64,000 bases of DNA from Gigaspora rosea (taxonomy: Eukaryota > Glomeromycota > Glomeromycetes > Diversisporales > Gigasporaceae), in contig QKWP01000262.1 in assembly GCA_003550325.1 (NCBI GenBank), positions 222,702-286,701 of the forward strand, read 5' to 3'. This document shows positions 48,851-60,800 of this stretch, piece after piece. The position numbers and the translations under genes were made by a program. Position 1 is the stretch's first letter. The number at the start of each line of letters is the position of its first letter. The notes below the pieces were generated by a model. That model was not told the DNA's origin. It was given only the letters and a program-made list of their open reading frames with translations, and searched no databases.

Positions 48851-50116
48851 ATGGAATTCGCAACCGAAACTCTCAACGAAATTTTTCTTAACTTTGAGGA
48901 TGATTCTAATATTTTATTTGCATGCCTTCTTGTAAATCGTTCTTGGTGCCGAGTTATTGTTCCTATATTATGGAGCAAATTAATGCTATTTCGTAGGTGG
49001 GAGTTGGTTCGGACGATACTTTTATTTTTAAACTCCGAAGAGCTATCATTGTTACGAAAATATAAAGTAACGTTTTCAAATGCTCCAAAACCATTTTTCC
49101 AATATACCAAAAATGTCAAACAAATGAATATATTTTCCGAACAAGGTATCATTGATTGGATCAGACGAGGAGGAAGCGGAATAAACCCCTCAGACGATAT
49201 AGTTAAAAAAATCAAAGGGGCTTTGATTAGGACATTGTTGCGAACAAGCTCAATCCTTCAAGAAATGGTATTATTTGAAATAGAGCGGGATCAATATATA
49301 AATATTCTGCCAAAAGCCATTAAAAACAATGAAGCCACATTAACTACGCTAGGTTTTGCCAACAACCACCTTGGAAGAAAAGGAATGGTACAACTAGCTG
49401 ACGCGCTTGGTAGTTGCAAAACATTGTCGACTTTATATATTAGCGATGATCGACTCGGTCTTTACGGGTCAAAAAATTTGGCGGACATTCTTCAAAAAAC
49501 AAACTTAAAAACTCTGAAGCTCTACAGAGTTGAAATAGGTGAACATGAAGCAAATGTGTTAGTCGATGCTGTCAGCAAAAACTCTACATTGACCTCGTTA
49601 GAGCTGCATGACAATCAGCTAAAAAAAAACGTCGCACTAAAACTAATTCAAATATTAAATTCGAATACGGGGTTAAAGAAATTTGGTATTTCCTCGAACG
49701 AACTGGAAGAAGAAGCGGGGAAAGAACTAGCAAATACTCTTCTCACGAATACGGCTTTAATTTCTCTCGGGCTTTCATCCAATCAGCTTGGATCCGAAGG
49801 GGTGAAAGCAATAGCCCTTTCATTAAATATAAATAAAAATCTAACAGATTTGGATTTATATTCAAATAAAATAGGATATGATGGGGTAAAAGCATTGGCA
49901 GATACTCTTTGCAACAACACATCTTTAGCTTCTTTAAATCTAGGCTGTAATGGTATTTGTAGTGAAGGGATAAAAGCACTAGCCGATGCTCTTTCTAAAA
50001 ATTCCACTTTAACTTCATTTGATCTTCGTGACAATGAAATTAATACTGAAGGAGTTATTGAATTAGAAAACTCCCGTTATAAAAATAATACATTAATTTC
50101 TTTAAACATTAATTAA
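48851..50116 (+). CDS. F-box protein with ribonuclease-inhibitor-type LRRs
   Basis: This is an intact single-exon frame of 421 codons. Residues about 5-45 (ETLNEIFLNFEDDSNILFAC, LVNRSWCRVIVPILWSKL) match an F-box, the SKP1-binding module of SCF ubiquitin ligases. From about residue 150 to the end there are about nine 28-residue LRRs, for example LTDLDLYSNKIGYDGVKALA and LASLNLGCNGICSEGIKALA. The expected role is to present a substrate, bound by the LRR face, to the ubiquitin machinery. The ATG at 48851 is the first in frame and fits the F-box position. No introns are needed. The LRR type equals that in the kinase at 13400-15656, so the two may descend from one LRR source. The substrate is unknown. 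Confidence 0.88.
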   Translation: MEFATETLNEIFLNFEDDSNILFACLLVNRSWCRVIVPILWSKLMLFRRWELVRTILLFLNSEELSLLRKYKVTFSNAPKPFFQYTKNVKQMNIFSEQGIIDWIRRGGSGINPSDDIVKKIKGALIRTLLRTSSILQEMVLFEIERDQYINILPKAIKNNEATLTTLGFANNHLGRKGMVQLADALGSCKTLSTLYISDDRLGLYGSKNLADILQKTNLKTLKLYRVEIGEHEANVLVDAVSKNSTLTSLELHDNQLKKNVALKLIQILNSNTGLKKFGISSNELEEEAGKELANTLLTNTALISLGLSSNQLGSEGVKAIALSLNINKNLTDLDLYSNKIGYDGVKALADTLCNNTSLASLNLGCNGICSEGIKALADALSKNSTLTSFDLRDNEINTEGVIELENSRYKNNTLISLNIN

Positions 50117-50730
50117 ATTCTTATAATAGAATTCACTCATTATAATCATTTTTTAATAATTCAATTTTAAATATATGTACATAATAGAATAAAAATGATT
50201 AATAAATACGTAATTTGCAAGTTTTAAATTTATATTTAAAATTATTTTAATTATTAGTGCGATGATTGGCGCAAAACGCCACTCAACTTATTTAGTCTTG
50301 TTTTTATATACGTTTATCATAAATGCGTTATAAGCTGTATTTAATATAAAGTTTTTTATACATTATATAATATTGTGATTTATAAGTTTGAATGATTTAG
50401 CAATTGAGTTATCTTGTATTTTAGTTATGCGTCATTTCTCAATTTACGTCGATTATTAATTGATATACCGATTGATAATGAACCCAAGTCAATTTTTAAA
50501 TGCAGATCATATTACAATCAACGATAGCTAAATATTATAATCAAACGATAGCTTATTATTAATAAATTAAATTGATGCCGATAATGATAAATAATAAATT
50601 TTGAAAAAAATGATTCTTTGACTAATTCTTTTATCATTGTGTATTTCTTCCACCTTTTATTAATGAATCCGCAAAGTTACTCTTTTCTGACATTTAACCA
50701 ATATTAGAAACATAAAACAAACAAAGTTTG
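50117..50730. other. Spacer without recognised feature
   Basis: AT-rich sequence between the F-box gene and the integrase pseudogene. Confidence 0.4.
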
Positions 50731-52640
50731 ATGGATAGAGAACGCTACAATAAATGCCTTAATATATTAAAAAATCCAAATATTCAGTGTAACGCTACAT
50801 TTAAATATTGGACCGTAAATACCTTTAAAGTTCTGCTATTGGTACTACGGAAAACTTCACATACTTAAAACAAGACAAACATAATTTGGGAACTCAAGTA
50901 TGCATGGTTGAAAAGTATATTAAGTAATTTGTGGTGCTCATCAACCGAACATGGCGGTCAAGAAAAGACCTGGCGAAAGGTATAAAAAAAAAAAAAACAA
51001 AATGAAAAAAAAATCATAAATAAAAATAAACTTTTTTATTTAATAATGGATATATTTGGGTTCGATATTGCTATATTCCTCAACAGTTGGTGGAAGATTT
51101 GGTTGAAGGCTTCCTGAATCATATTCAGGCAATTAAATAATTTATTAGTAAAAAAAAATAAAAAATTATTATTAATTTATAAGTTATAGTTCGATATTAT
51201 TAATGACGGCAATTCCTGATAAAGGATACAAGTAATATTTCACATTATAGACTATTTCACTCACTTTACATATGCCGAACCAGCATAGTCCAAATCAGCT
51301 GAAGAAGCTGTTTCAACCTTTCTTAACTTTTGCTTTATTTATGGTCCCCGGCAATTCTTCATACAGATAATGGAGAAGTGTTTGTTGGGAATACTTTTAA
51401 TGATATACTAGTTTCTGACAGCCAATTAAAATGGTTCATGGACAGCCAAAAAAATTTGTGATGTCAAGGACTTGTGGAAAAAGGGAAAGATATATTACAA
51501 TTAAAGTTAGGTAAGTATCGGTCTTAAATCTGTGATATGTAATTTTTTTTTGCTTTTTTTTTATGTATCGATTTATATGCTCTAAGAAACCTCTTTTGAC
51601 ACATCATAACAGAGTCTGAGTTGACTATTAAATCAAACGTTTATTATTATAATTTTTTGGTAATAGCAATTTAATTATGCAGGGGATATGAATAACCAGT
51701 ATTGCTCAGCTCACAAAACAACACTCTACAACTTGGTGTTTGGTCAATTGCCTTATAATGATCGTAATACAGCAGTAATTTACAAAAACATGCAATAATG
51801 ATTATGATAATGAAGAGTCGGGTCCAAAAATTAGTAATAATTCTGATTTGGAAGAATCCAATTCAGATGGCTCTAATTCAAATAGTTTGGAATATTTTAC
51901 ATGTAATTCAAATACTAGTGCTAGTGGTTTTGATCGGAATAACCTTAATTCAGAAAATTCTGGATTTACTACAGAAAACAATTCAAAAATGATAATTGTG
52001 CCAGATGATTACAATAATTATAACAACCACGATAATTACAAAGACAAATTGAATTATTACCATGTAAAGTTCTACAAAAAAAAAGCCAAATCGAGATTCT
52101 TACCGAATTGTTTGCAAATTTGGGATAATTGACCGGTGGTACCCTGCAAATTAACTTGAACCGCTGGGTACTTCTGATTATCCATATCTTGATATTGTCC
52201 CTTTAAACAATATACTTACATTGAGACAGGCAGGTGTCAAGCCATAATATTCAGGAATGTCAAACTTATAATCTTCAACACCCAAGTCATACATTCATAC
52301 TATGCAAGTACACCCAACTCAAGAACACCCAACACAAGAATGCTCAACTCAAAAATAACCAACACAAGAACACTCAACTGAAGCATGCTTAACTCATATA
52401 TTTCCGAAGTAAGTAAATAAAAAAATTTTAAATTTCAATTAAAATTTTACTAATATAATTTGAATTGAAGTAACGATGCAAATAATAATAGTTCAAGTTA
52501 AAAACCTTGTCCAGATTCTTGCAATTGCTGAAAAACGTATTGTGGTAATAAATCTGCTTTTGTAAAAAGAAAAATTCGGTATGCTCAAAGCACTACTGTA
52601 GAAGCATTTTATGTGGACAATAAAAAATTTTTTGTTCTAT
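50731..52640 (+). pseudogene. KRBA2/Ginger-like integrase pseudogene without reverse transcriptase
   Basis: The ATG at 50731 opens MDRERYNKCLNILKNP, then FKYWTVNTFKV. After breaks come a zinc-finger remnant (STEHGGQEKTW), RYCYIPQQLVEDLV, the integrase core with DYFTHFTYAEPA (first Asp), LHTDNGEVFVGN (second Asp), QGLVEKG (catalytic Glu) and a TTLYNLVFGQLP block after a GT-AG intron (about 51513-51681). An acidic Ser/Asn linker, FLPNCLQIWDN, and a Cys-rich tail (PCPDSCNC) follow. At least six stops and several frameshifts make it dead. There is no gag, protease or reverse transcriptase nearby, so it resembles integrase-only genes of the KRBA2/Ginger type rather than a complete retroelement. 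The family call is from memory of such proteins. Confidence 0.7.
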
Positions 52641-53440
52641 TAGTAAATTTTAATATTTCTTGCATAAATTTGAATATTTTCAGTTAAATGTATATCAAAT
52701 TAGGTTTTAAATATTTAATGTAAATAAATATTTCTGCGGTTTTTTTTTTAATTTGTAAATTTTTATACTGATTGAAAAATGGCGTATGTCATTTTTAATT
52801 GAAAAACGACATATGTCAATTGATAATTAACAGAATCTAAAAATGACGCATAACATTTATAATAATTTATTTTACATATTGGTTAACTGTATATCATGTT
52901 TTTACTTTTAATTCCTTCTCAAATCAAAACTCTTAAACAAAATGTTAAATTTCTAACAGAACAAGATATTTCTGATATAATAACCAAATTAAATATATAT
53001 AATAAATTTGAAATACAATATTGATAACAAGGATATTGAAAGTTTTTCAATTGAATATTGAACTTGGGAAATGAATCTTGATAATTTATATAAAATATGT
53101 TAAAAGAATAAATTAATCACTACTTACTTTGGAAGCTACTGTATTATTTCCTATAAAATATCAAAATTATTAATGCCAATATAATATTAAAATATAACGC
53201 TGAAATACTGAAAATACTGAAAATATTCTAGAAGTTCCAATTTCATCGATTTATTAAAACATCTTTCAGAAAATCAATGCGATTTAACAAAAATATTGCC
53301 AAAGTTACCAAATTAACAAATTTTGATGATTTGCTAATAACTCAGGAAAATTCTGTAACAATATCAATAAAGTCATTTTAAATAATAAATTTACCCGATA
53401 AAAAAGTGTGGTACGGGTATGTGTCGGGAATACACGAAAT
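52641..53440. other. Spacer with a possible decayed coding stretch
   Basis: 52780-52860 has TGACATATGTC-type inverted words. From 52910 to 53300 short coding-like runs (FLTEQDISDIITKLN, HLSENQCDLTKILPKLPN) are separated by many stops. I cannot assign them. Confidence 0.3.
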
Positions 53441-53449
53441 GGCAAGGTC

Positions 53450-53795
53450 AGAGTGATACGTACAGATAGTGGTAATACAAACCCAAAAAGGGAAATTAGC
53501 CAATCGGAGAACGTAAAATGTGATGATCCCGGATCAGCCCGACACGTGAGCAAAGCGAAGAAAACACAAAAAAAAAACCGTAAAAAGAGAAAATACAAGA
53601 AAACGAGTGTATAAACCTGTCTTGGTGCACTAATTAAAAATGACGGGAATGAAATTTTACATATAATAGGCATCACATCACTCTAACCCTATGGCTTCTA
53701 ACGTTAAGACCCCAACCCTACCCTAACCCTAAATTTTTAATTTCACGAACTTAGTTTATTTTTACGTTGAATTTCCTTTTTAGGTTTGTATCACT
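53450..53795. mobile_element. MITE of the TTAGGG-core family, inverted
   Basis: AGAGTGATAC on the left and GCGAGTGATAC on the minus strand at the right are the likely ends. Inside are GATCCCGGATCAGCCCGAC, AACGAGTGTATAAACCTGTC, AAAAATGACGGGAATG and CCCTACCCTAACCCTAAA. These are the inverted equivalents of blocks in 44212-44495. The 68-codon open frame here is part of the repeat. Confidence 0.65.
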
Positions 53796-53862
53796 CGCAC
53801 AAATAAGTAGTGTTCCGCAGACCCGATCCGAGATCCGGCGGTTCGGGCATCCGCGCGGTTTT

Positions 53863-53899
53863 GAATCTCTACAGAGATTCTATCGGATATATCCGATAG
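53863..53899. repeat. Two adjoining palindromes
   Basis: GAATCTCTACAGAGATTC (53863-53880) directly abuts CTATCGGATATATCCGATAG (53880-53899), a perfect 20-base palindrome. GGATCC and ATCCG words surround them. Confidence 0.9.
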
Positions 53900-53949
53900 G
53901 ATCCGTTATAATGATGCTCTATATTCTGATTGGTTGCCTATTTTAAGTA

Positions 53950-54225
53950 TATAAATTCACCACGTTCACTACTTATAAAACTTTTTCGAATCCTCATGGG
54001 CTGGGTCTAGAGCTTGGATCCGTTGTCCATTTTTATAAATTTTAAGGATATTTATTATAAGTTTAAAGTATACGTATAAATTCACTATCACTATTTATAA
54101 AACTACTAAACCTATTGAGCGATAGCAATACTATACTGGTAACATCATGGGCTGAGTCTAGAGCTTGGATCCGTTATCCATTTCATAAATTTAAAATATC
54201 CACGGATATTTATAGTAAGTTTATT
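53950..54225 (+). repeat. Tandem duplication with GGATCCGTTRTCCAT
   Basis: Two copies share ATAAATTCACTA, ATAAAACT, CATGGGCTG, GTCTAGAGCTTGGATCCGTT and GGATATTTAT in order, with a period of about 125-140 bp. Confidence 0.75.
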
Positions 54226-54535
54226 ATTCAACAGACCAGTTAAAATTATGACTAATGCCAAATTCTTAATATTCTGGCTTATAAATGAATAATTATTGCT
54301 TAAAATTCATATTAGTATATTTGTATCATTTTTGATAAATAGAAAATCAACTCACCTTTCAAATATTTTTCAGATCATGTAACTTTGCATAATTAATGGT
54401 ATCTTTCATTTTTAGATAAAACTTTTTTATAATATAAGTAAACAATAATAATAAATATAACAATAATGAGTATATAAATTAATATATATTATATGATCTA
54501 AAAATTTTTTAGATGATGTTTAAACCCAGTTAAAA

Positions 54536-55435
54536 AATACCTTGTTCATAATTGCAGCCAAATTTGCAAATCATTTGGCCAGAATTATAACAAATCTATT
54601 TTAATTCTGGTCAAATGATCTGCAATTTTAACAGAATTGTATATGATAGGTTTTTTTGAGTAACAGAAAATTACAAATAAGAGGAATGTCTAAAGTGGAG
54701 GCAAATTATATTTAAGTAATAATTCGCAGTTAAAGGTTCAAAATTTCATAGTAAAAATTGGTGCAGTTTTACTAATTGCCTTATATAGAAGTAGAATACT
54801 ATACATTTCTTATCATAATAAAAAACCTATAGTAAACAATCAATAAATACTCATATTATATCATATACTAATATGATTTTAATGATTTAATTATCATTAG
54901 AATCAGAAAAGTTGGTTCTGCAAAGTTTAATTAGAAATTATAAATGCTTTGCTTAGTAAACAAAATACTTTTATATGTAAAAAAGCCCTATTTCCACAAT
55001 AAAAATTTACATTAAATGCTTGCTGTGATTTATTATAAAATATCGATCATTTTATACCCTTTATCTGCAATTTTCTATTTAATAATTGTTAAATTAACTT
55101 TAGGATTAGGATCATTCTATATTAGGGTTAATTAAATCTTAGATAAATATATATAAGCAAAATTGCCTTCCTGACATATTTGCTTAACACATCGAGGTAG
55201 GTTTAAACTGCTATTTTTTGTATTTTTCAGATTTTTTGTATTTATTTCTTGTTTTGCTTCTTTAGTAATCCTCAATATTCTTATTCTGATTAGTAGTTGA
55301 TCACATAATTTGCTTCTGCTTTAAATATCCCCAAATAAACAAATTATTAATAATTATGCAAATTATTTGGCCAGATCTAGAACAAAACAACTTTAAATAT
55401 AGTCAAATGATCTGCAAATTTGACCAGAAATATGA
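54536..55435. repeat. Pair of hairpins with CAAATSATTTGGCCAGA
   Basis: At 54560-54620 TTGCAAATCATTTGGCCAGA is followed by the inverted TCTGGTCAAATGATCTGCAA. At 55355-55435 GCAAATTATTTGGCCAGATC is followed by AGTCAAATGATCTGCAAATT. The two may be ends of one decayed element that also holds the core at 55060-55330. Confidence 0.55.
55060..55330. repeat. Diverged member of the TTAGGG-core MITE family
   Basis: TATTAGGGTTAATTAAATC, AGCAAAATTGCCTTCCTGAC, GAGGTAGGTTTAAACTGC and TTTTTTGTATTTTTCAG align in order with 44270-44390. Confidence 0.6.
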
Positions 55436-55884
55436 ATAACAGTTTTATTAATCATGTGATACAAATTGTCAATTTTGTTTTTTTTTAGCAGTCTGTGCAA
55501 GTGTACTATTCCTACTTGTTACTTATTCAAATATTTGATTAGATAATTGAGTAAATAATTTATCAGCTATAACCAGTCATTAACGTATAAATGATGATCA
55601 ACCAGTTATAAGCAGTTAACTAATCATAACTAACTAATGACTGCTTTGAGCCTATCTTTAGTTGCAAGTGTATAGCATATTATACATAGTTGCAACATCT
55701 TTGTGAATAAATTTTGTTGCCTTTGTAGGTTAGCTTTAGGGTTTGGATTTAAAGTAATTATGTTATGCTTCTTTATTTTAGTGCTTTAATAATTTTTTTT
55801 GGGTTACTAGTAAAGTTATTATGTTTTCTTTTCTAGTATATTTCTTTGTATTCTTTTGTCATAATCTTATTTATTGTACTTCTT

Positions 55885-56110
55885 GTTTTAGCCATTTTTT
55901 ATTTTTAGGTTAAGCTATTATATCTTTGCTAGTAATATAGTATTTGGTTGTTGAGAGTATTTTGTATTATTTTTTTTTTGTTGTACATTTTTTGTTTTAG
56001 CCTTTTTTTAGCTTTTTTTTATTTTCAGATTAAGCTATTGTATCTTCACTATTAATATAGTGTTTGTTGTTAAGAGTATTTTGTTCCCTTTTTTTTGTTG
56101 TATATTTTTT
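55885..56110 (+). repeat. Tandem repeat, about 120 bp
   Basis: Two copies share TTAAGCTATTRTATCTT, CTARTAATATAGTRTTTG and GAGTATTTTGT followed by TTTTGTTGTAYATTTTTTG. From 56200 to 56850 I see nothing further. Confidence 0.7.
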
Positions 56111-56869
56111 GGTTTTGTATTTTATTAAATTTTCTTGTATTCTTAGCTTAGTATTAAGTTTTTATGCTTTGTTGTGGATTGCACTATTTGGTATTATTAG
56201 TAGAGTAGAATGAGTTCAAGTATCTAGACTTATGCAATTATATTTTAGATATATAAAATGTAATAAATTTATTTTGATTTATCTAGTGTAATATTTGTGC
56301 AAATAGCAATACTGATTAATATCAATATAACAAAGACTAATGCACATAATATGTAAATGTTTGATTAACAATTATAGTATAATATAGTAATTTTTTTGCC
56401 AATTATTTAAATTTTAGGTTTGCAAATTAGATATGTATTTATAAATGCATATGATATTTTATAAAGTAAATTTAATAATAATTTATTTATTTATTTGTTT
56501 ATATATATATTATTAAATACATATATGTATTATTTATTATTCATGATAGTAAATATATAAAATTTTTATTGTTTTAAAAATTTAACTTGACCAATCATGT
56601 GGTGATCCTGTAAGTCAATTTTATTAAAAAAATAATAGAAGTGCAATAAATAATAAAATCATATTAAAAAAAAATGCAAACCACAAAATTGTACTAAGAA
56701 ATTTTGACTATGCAATATAAGTGCAAATAAAATTAGAAGATAAGGGCTTGCCATTTATCACGTAATATTTTTTATTTAATAGCTATCCCCATGTGATCAC
56801 CTTTATCTCAATTCTGATTGGTTAATATAATGACTAATATTTATAATACTTCAGCAAAATAAATATACT

Positions 56870-57160
56870 ACTTTCGAAAGATATTGTATGCCAAAATCTT
56901 TCAAAAGAATTGCAATCAACGCGAAATCTTTCGAAATATGTGCAATTTTTCGAAAGATTTCGTCATGCATTTCTTTCGAAATATTTCGAAATAAATTTTG
57001 AAATATTTCGAAATATATTGCGAAATATTGCGAAATAGACCAAATAAAAAAATGCAAACCTCTATCTAATTATCCCTTCAGGGGTCGCAGGAGGTAATAT
57101 TATCGTTTAAATCTGCAATATTTTGCAATATTTCGCAAAATTTCGAATTTTTTTTAAAAT
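56870..57160. repeat. TTTCGAAATAT repeat cluster
   Basis: Dense copies of the self-complementary TTTCGAAA, plus AAATATTTCGAAATA and TTGCGAAATATTGCGAAATA, with the complement TTTGCAATATTTCGC to the right. This looks like the remains of an inverted-repeat element. Confidence 0.65.
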
Positions 57161-57335
57161 TTTTGCTAAAATTATATTTTTTTTTATTATATATATTACA
57201 TTTTTAAATTAATTCGTGATCTATGAGGGAACCAGTGAAATTTATTAGTAAATTTTGCAGATCATTTATAAATGGAGTAAAAAGTCGCAAAATTCACCCC
57301 AAAGTTAACTAGACAAAATTACATTTTAGTCATAT

Positions 57336-57675
57336 GGGGTGTCTTCAATTAAAAGGGCCCATTTTTACATTTTTTTGAAAAATGAGTTTTCGTTAAATTC
57401 ATATAAATTTTGACATGATTGACTTTTTTTAATTATAAATGAAAGTCGAATTACATAATAAAAAATCAAGATAATGTAAAAAGAAAAATTACATGAGGCT
57501 GCGTAGAGCCAACACGTCACGAGTTTACCCGATAGTCACCTGCCATCTTTAACCAATCAATATCGTGAAATTTGATTGATCCTGGATCAGTCCAAAAATC
57601 AAAACAAATAATTAAACTCAAATATCTCAAAATAAAATATATGTAAAAATGGGCCCTTTTAATTGAAGACACTCC
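57336..57675. mobile_element. MITE with GGGGTGTCTTCAATTAAAAG termini
   Basis: Near-perfect inverted ends of about 36 bp, GGGGTGTCTTCAATTAAAAG and GGAGTGTCTTCAATTAAAAG, continue together through GGCCCATTTTTACAT. ATAT flanks both sides. AATTATAAATGAAAGTC inside matches the 19283-19617 element in opposite orientation, so they are one family. Confidence 0.9.
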
Positions 57676-57832
57676 ATATTACAAAAATCATGCATTCGAT
57701 TACGTAAGATTGCACGAATTAAGTTTCGATATTTTTTTTAATCAGCCAGTTTGTTAAGAACTTTTTATTAGGGAAACGCCAGATTCTTCTTCGCAAAGTC
57801 CTACATTTCTGTATGTACATATATTAAACTAT

Positions 57833-60800
57833 TTATAAATCATTATCAAGAATTATCATTTGTGCCATTTCTTGCTTATGTTGTGCTGCATATCTAGCTA
57901 TCCAATTTCGAATAGTCGAAACCTTTGGAATATCACTTTCCTCCAAACTACCCATTTTTGCCAATTCCGTAAGTTCCCTCCTCATTTCCACCGCACTATA
58001 TCTATCACTTTTGTTAGTATTACCAGCTAAGAAATATCCTTCCAAATACGTTATTACATGTTTATTAATTCTTTTACCTGCTCCTTTTCTTCCAAACTTT
58101 TGATTTTCTTTTAATGCCCAACCTAAAGCAAGCGGAAATCCTCTATATACACATAGTTTAGTGTAAGTTATATGCAATTTTTATAAGCACAGTATATGTA
58201 GATAATTATGAATTTAATATTATCCTGCACTTGTTTTTTCACTTGGTACATTTAGTTGATCAACCGTCAAAGAGTAGGGAATAACTCCTAAAATAGTAAA
58301 TCGATAGCAATACGTATAACTTTGTAAAAAAATATATATAGTGCTAAATAAATAAAATAATAACTATCCAATTTATATGGTAGTGGAACAATCCATGGGG
58401 ACACGGGAACTGAATATTGAGAAACTTGAGGATTTGGTTTTTGAATTTCTTTTCTTTTTAATTTATCTAATTCTGTAGTGAAAAATTCTTCCATTCACAG
58501 ATATTAGGCATCACACGTGCTCGAATGTATCTTGCATAATCACCATCATACAGCCATTCAAATGAGAACCAGTTTGAGTTTCCTAGTAGAGTATTGATCT
58601 GTTTTTATCTGAAACTAATCATATGTTCAATTTATCCAATCTTAGATGCTTTGTATACTCATACTATTTTCATTACCTTTAGTACGTACTGGCTCTAAAT
58701 GGGCTACTGATGTTCCACATATTCCTTTAATTGCTAACTCAATGTCAGATCCTGAAAGCCCTTTTCCTGAAAGAACTTAATACTAACTAAATTGATCAGT
58801 ATAACTAATGCTAGCTAACTTTGTTGGTATTACGTTTTTTTGAAAAACTATCTTTCAGAATTTCAGAATAGAGCCTGGTTAAATCATTCTAAATAAAACA
58901 AAGATTAGTAAGTCAAACCTGGGCATGGTGAGAGTCAATTGTTGTTTTAGCCTCTTCTGCTTTAAGAAAAGTCCATTTTCTAATATGTATATTGTACCAT
59001 TCCTTCTATTTTCCTATAATTATCATTAGGTCTGCATTGTGATAATGAGGTCCATTGTCAGATAAAAAAGTGATCCATTCTGGCTGGGGATTAAGTTTAT
59101 TTATTGCTGTATGCAATAAGGAAGCAGTAAACCAAGCGTCTTGACGCGTATTAGCAAACCAATGATCAAAAGCACGGACTTGTAAATTGGTATCATTGGG
59201 CAGGTGAGTATATACTAATATCAAGTGTAATGACCACCCTTTTTTCCCAAAAAAATCATGCTTGGTTTCATGTGCACTTTTTGGCAAAATTTTTATTTTG
59301 TAGTCTACAACAATTATGGCACCTTTTTTATTAAATTTATTTAAATACGTATTAAGTTCATTTAAATGCGCATTAAATTGTGCATTTAAATAAACTTTTC
59401 TGGTTTGATGTGCCAAATAATACAATAAAGATTCTTGTAGTTCCATTAATTCCGTATTAAGATGAGAAGGTATTTGTTCTTGAATTCATTTAAATAAATT
59501 AAAAAAAGCTCCACAACAATTACAAGTTAGATTGTGCGATTCTGCAAACACATAAAGCATACAATGATTAATACAGGTATCATGTTTTATATGACCAAAC
59601 GAATCAACTTTTAACTTATTTTTATAATCTTTTTTTAAAAATCTTTGCAGGTTATTACATTTGGATAGTAGTTGTTCCTTATCATTATTTAATTTATTAA
59701 TTAGTTGAGATTAAAGGTAAATTTAATATGATTTGTTTGGGTACTCGAGAAGAAAAACCTGTAAGTAAAAATTTATTCTTAAAGGATCGTGACCTTACAT
59801 AATTAATCACGTATATAATAAGTATTCTGCTTATTTAGTAATATAAATTCAATAAAGAATACTGATTATATGCGATTAATTACATAAGATCACGATACTT
59901 TAGGAATAAATTTTTTACTTACAGATTTTTTCCCACAAGCATTCATTTATTACATAGTTTTGCCTGATAATTCAAATCTACATAACATTGTATTAATTTT
60001 TGAAGCTCATCGAATGTTTCATAACCATACATATTACAAATCGAGCAAAGGCCTCCCAAATTTTCCTTATATATATATCGACCACCTTGTAAATATCTGT
60101 AAAATAATGCCCTTTTAACACCATTAGGATACTCCTCGTGAAATTGTTTCCATAAAGTCTCTTTAGTGTTCTTCAAATAATAGATGGCAATCCATTAGCA
60201 CTATTCATTTTGTAAGAACTCATTATCACATTTGCTTTATTTTGAAAAAATATTCAATCTGTTCTTTTTTTTCTGGTGGTAATCCTTTTAGAGTAATCTT
60301 AGGTTTTTCTAATTGAATACCTTCTGAACTATTAATATGTGCATATTTACGTGCTTCAGTTATTAATTGGTTTGAGACCTAAGATAAATATTCATTTCTT
60401 TAAAATTTTATTTTTTAATGTGTTAATATTTATAAAATACTTACTGATAATTTTTCTTTGATTGTATCATAAGGAAGTCTATCAGCAATAATGGATAATA
60501 TTCGTCTCTTTCTATCTATTCCATGAATATTATTATCTAACGCATCCCGAAATGCATCCCAAAATTGATCAATACTATTGTTATTGTTTTTTGGAATTGT
60601 TTGAAGATATTCACACAACTGCATTAGCATGGCATGGTCTTTGGCTGAGTCTTTTGATCGAGTCCAAAATTCAAACTACAATATATAATTTGGAATTTAG
60701 TATATTATCGTGGCTGATGAAACCTTGAAATTTTTTTTTATAATATAAACTGCTGGTTACAAGACACGGGTTTGTTACATTTTACTGTAACTAGACCTGC

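Noticed and set aside
49743-50034. Open frames opposite the F-box LRR region
   Set aside because: Antisense shadows of the real gene.
53408-53614. 68-codon basic open frame
   Set aside because: It lies within, and is explained by, a MITE of the TTAGGG-core family. The basic residues arise from an A-rich stretch.
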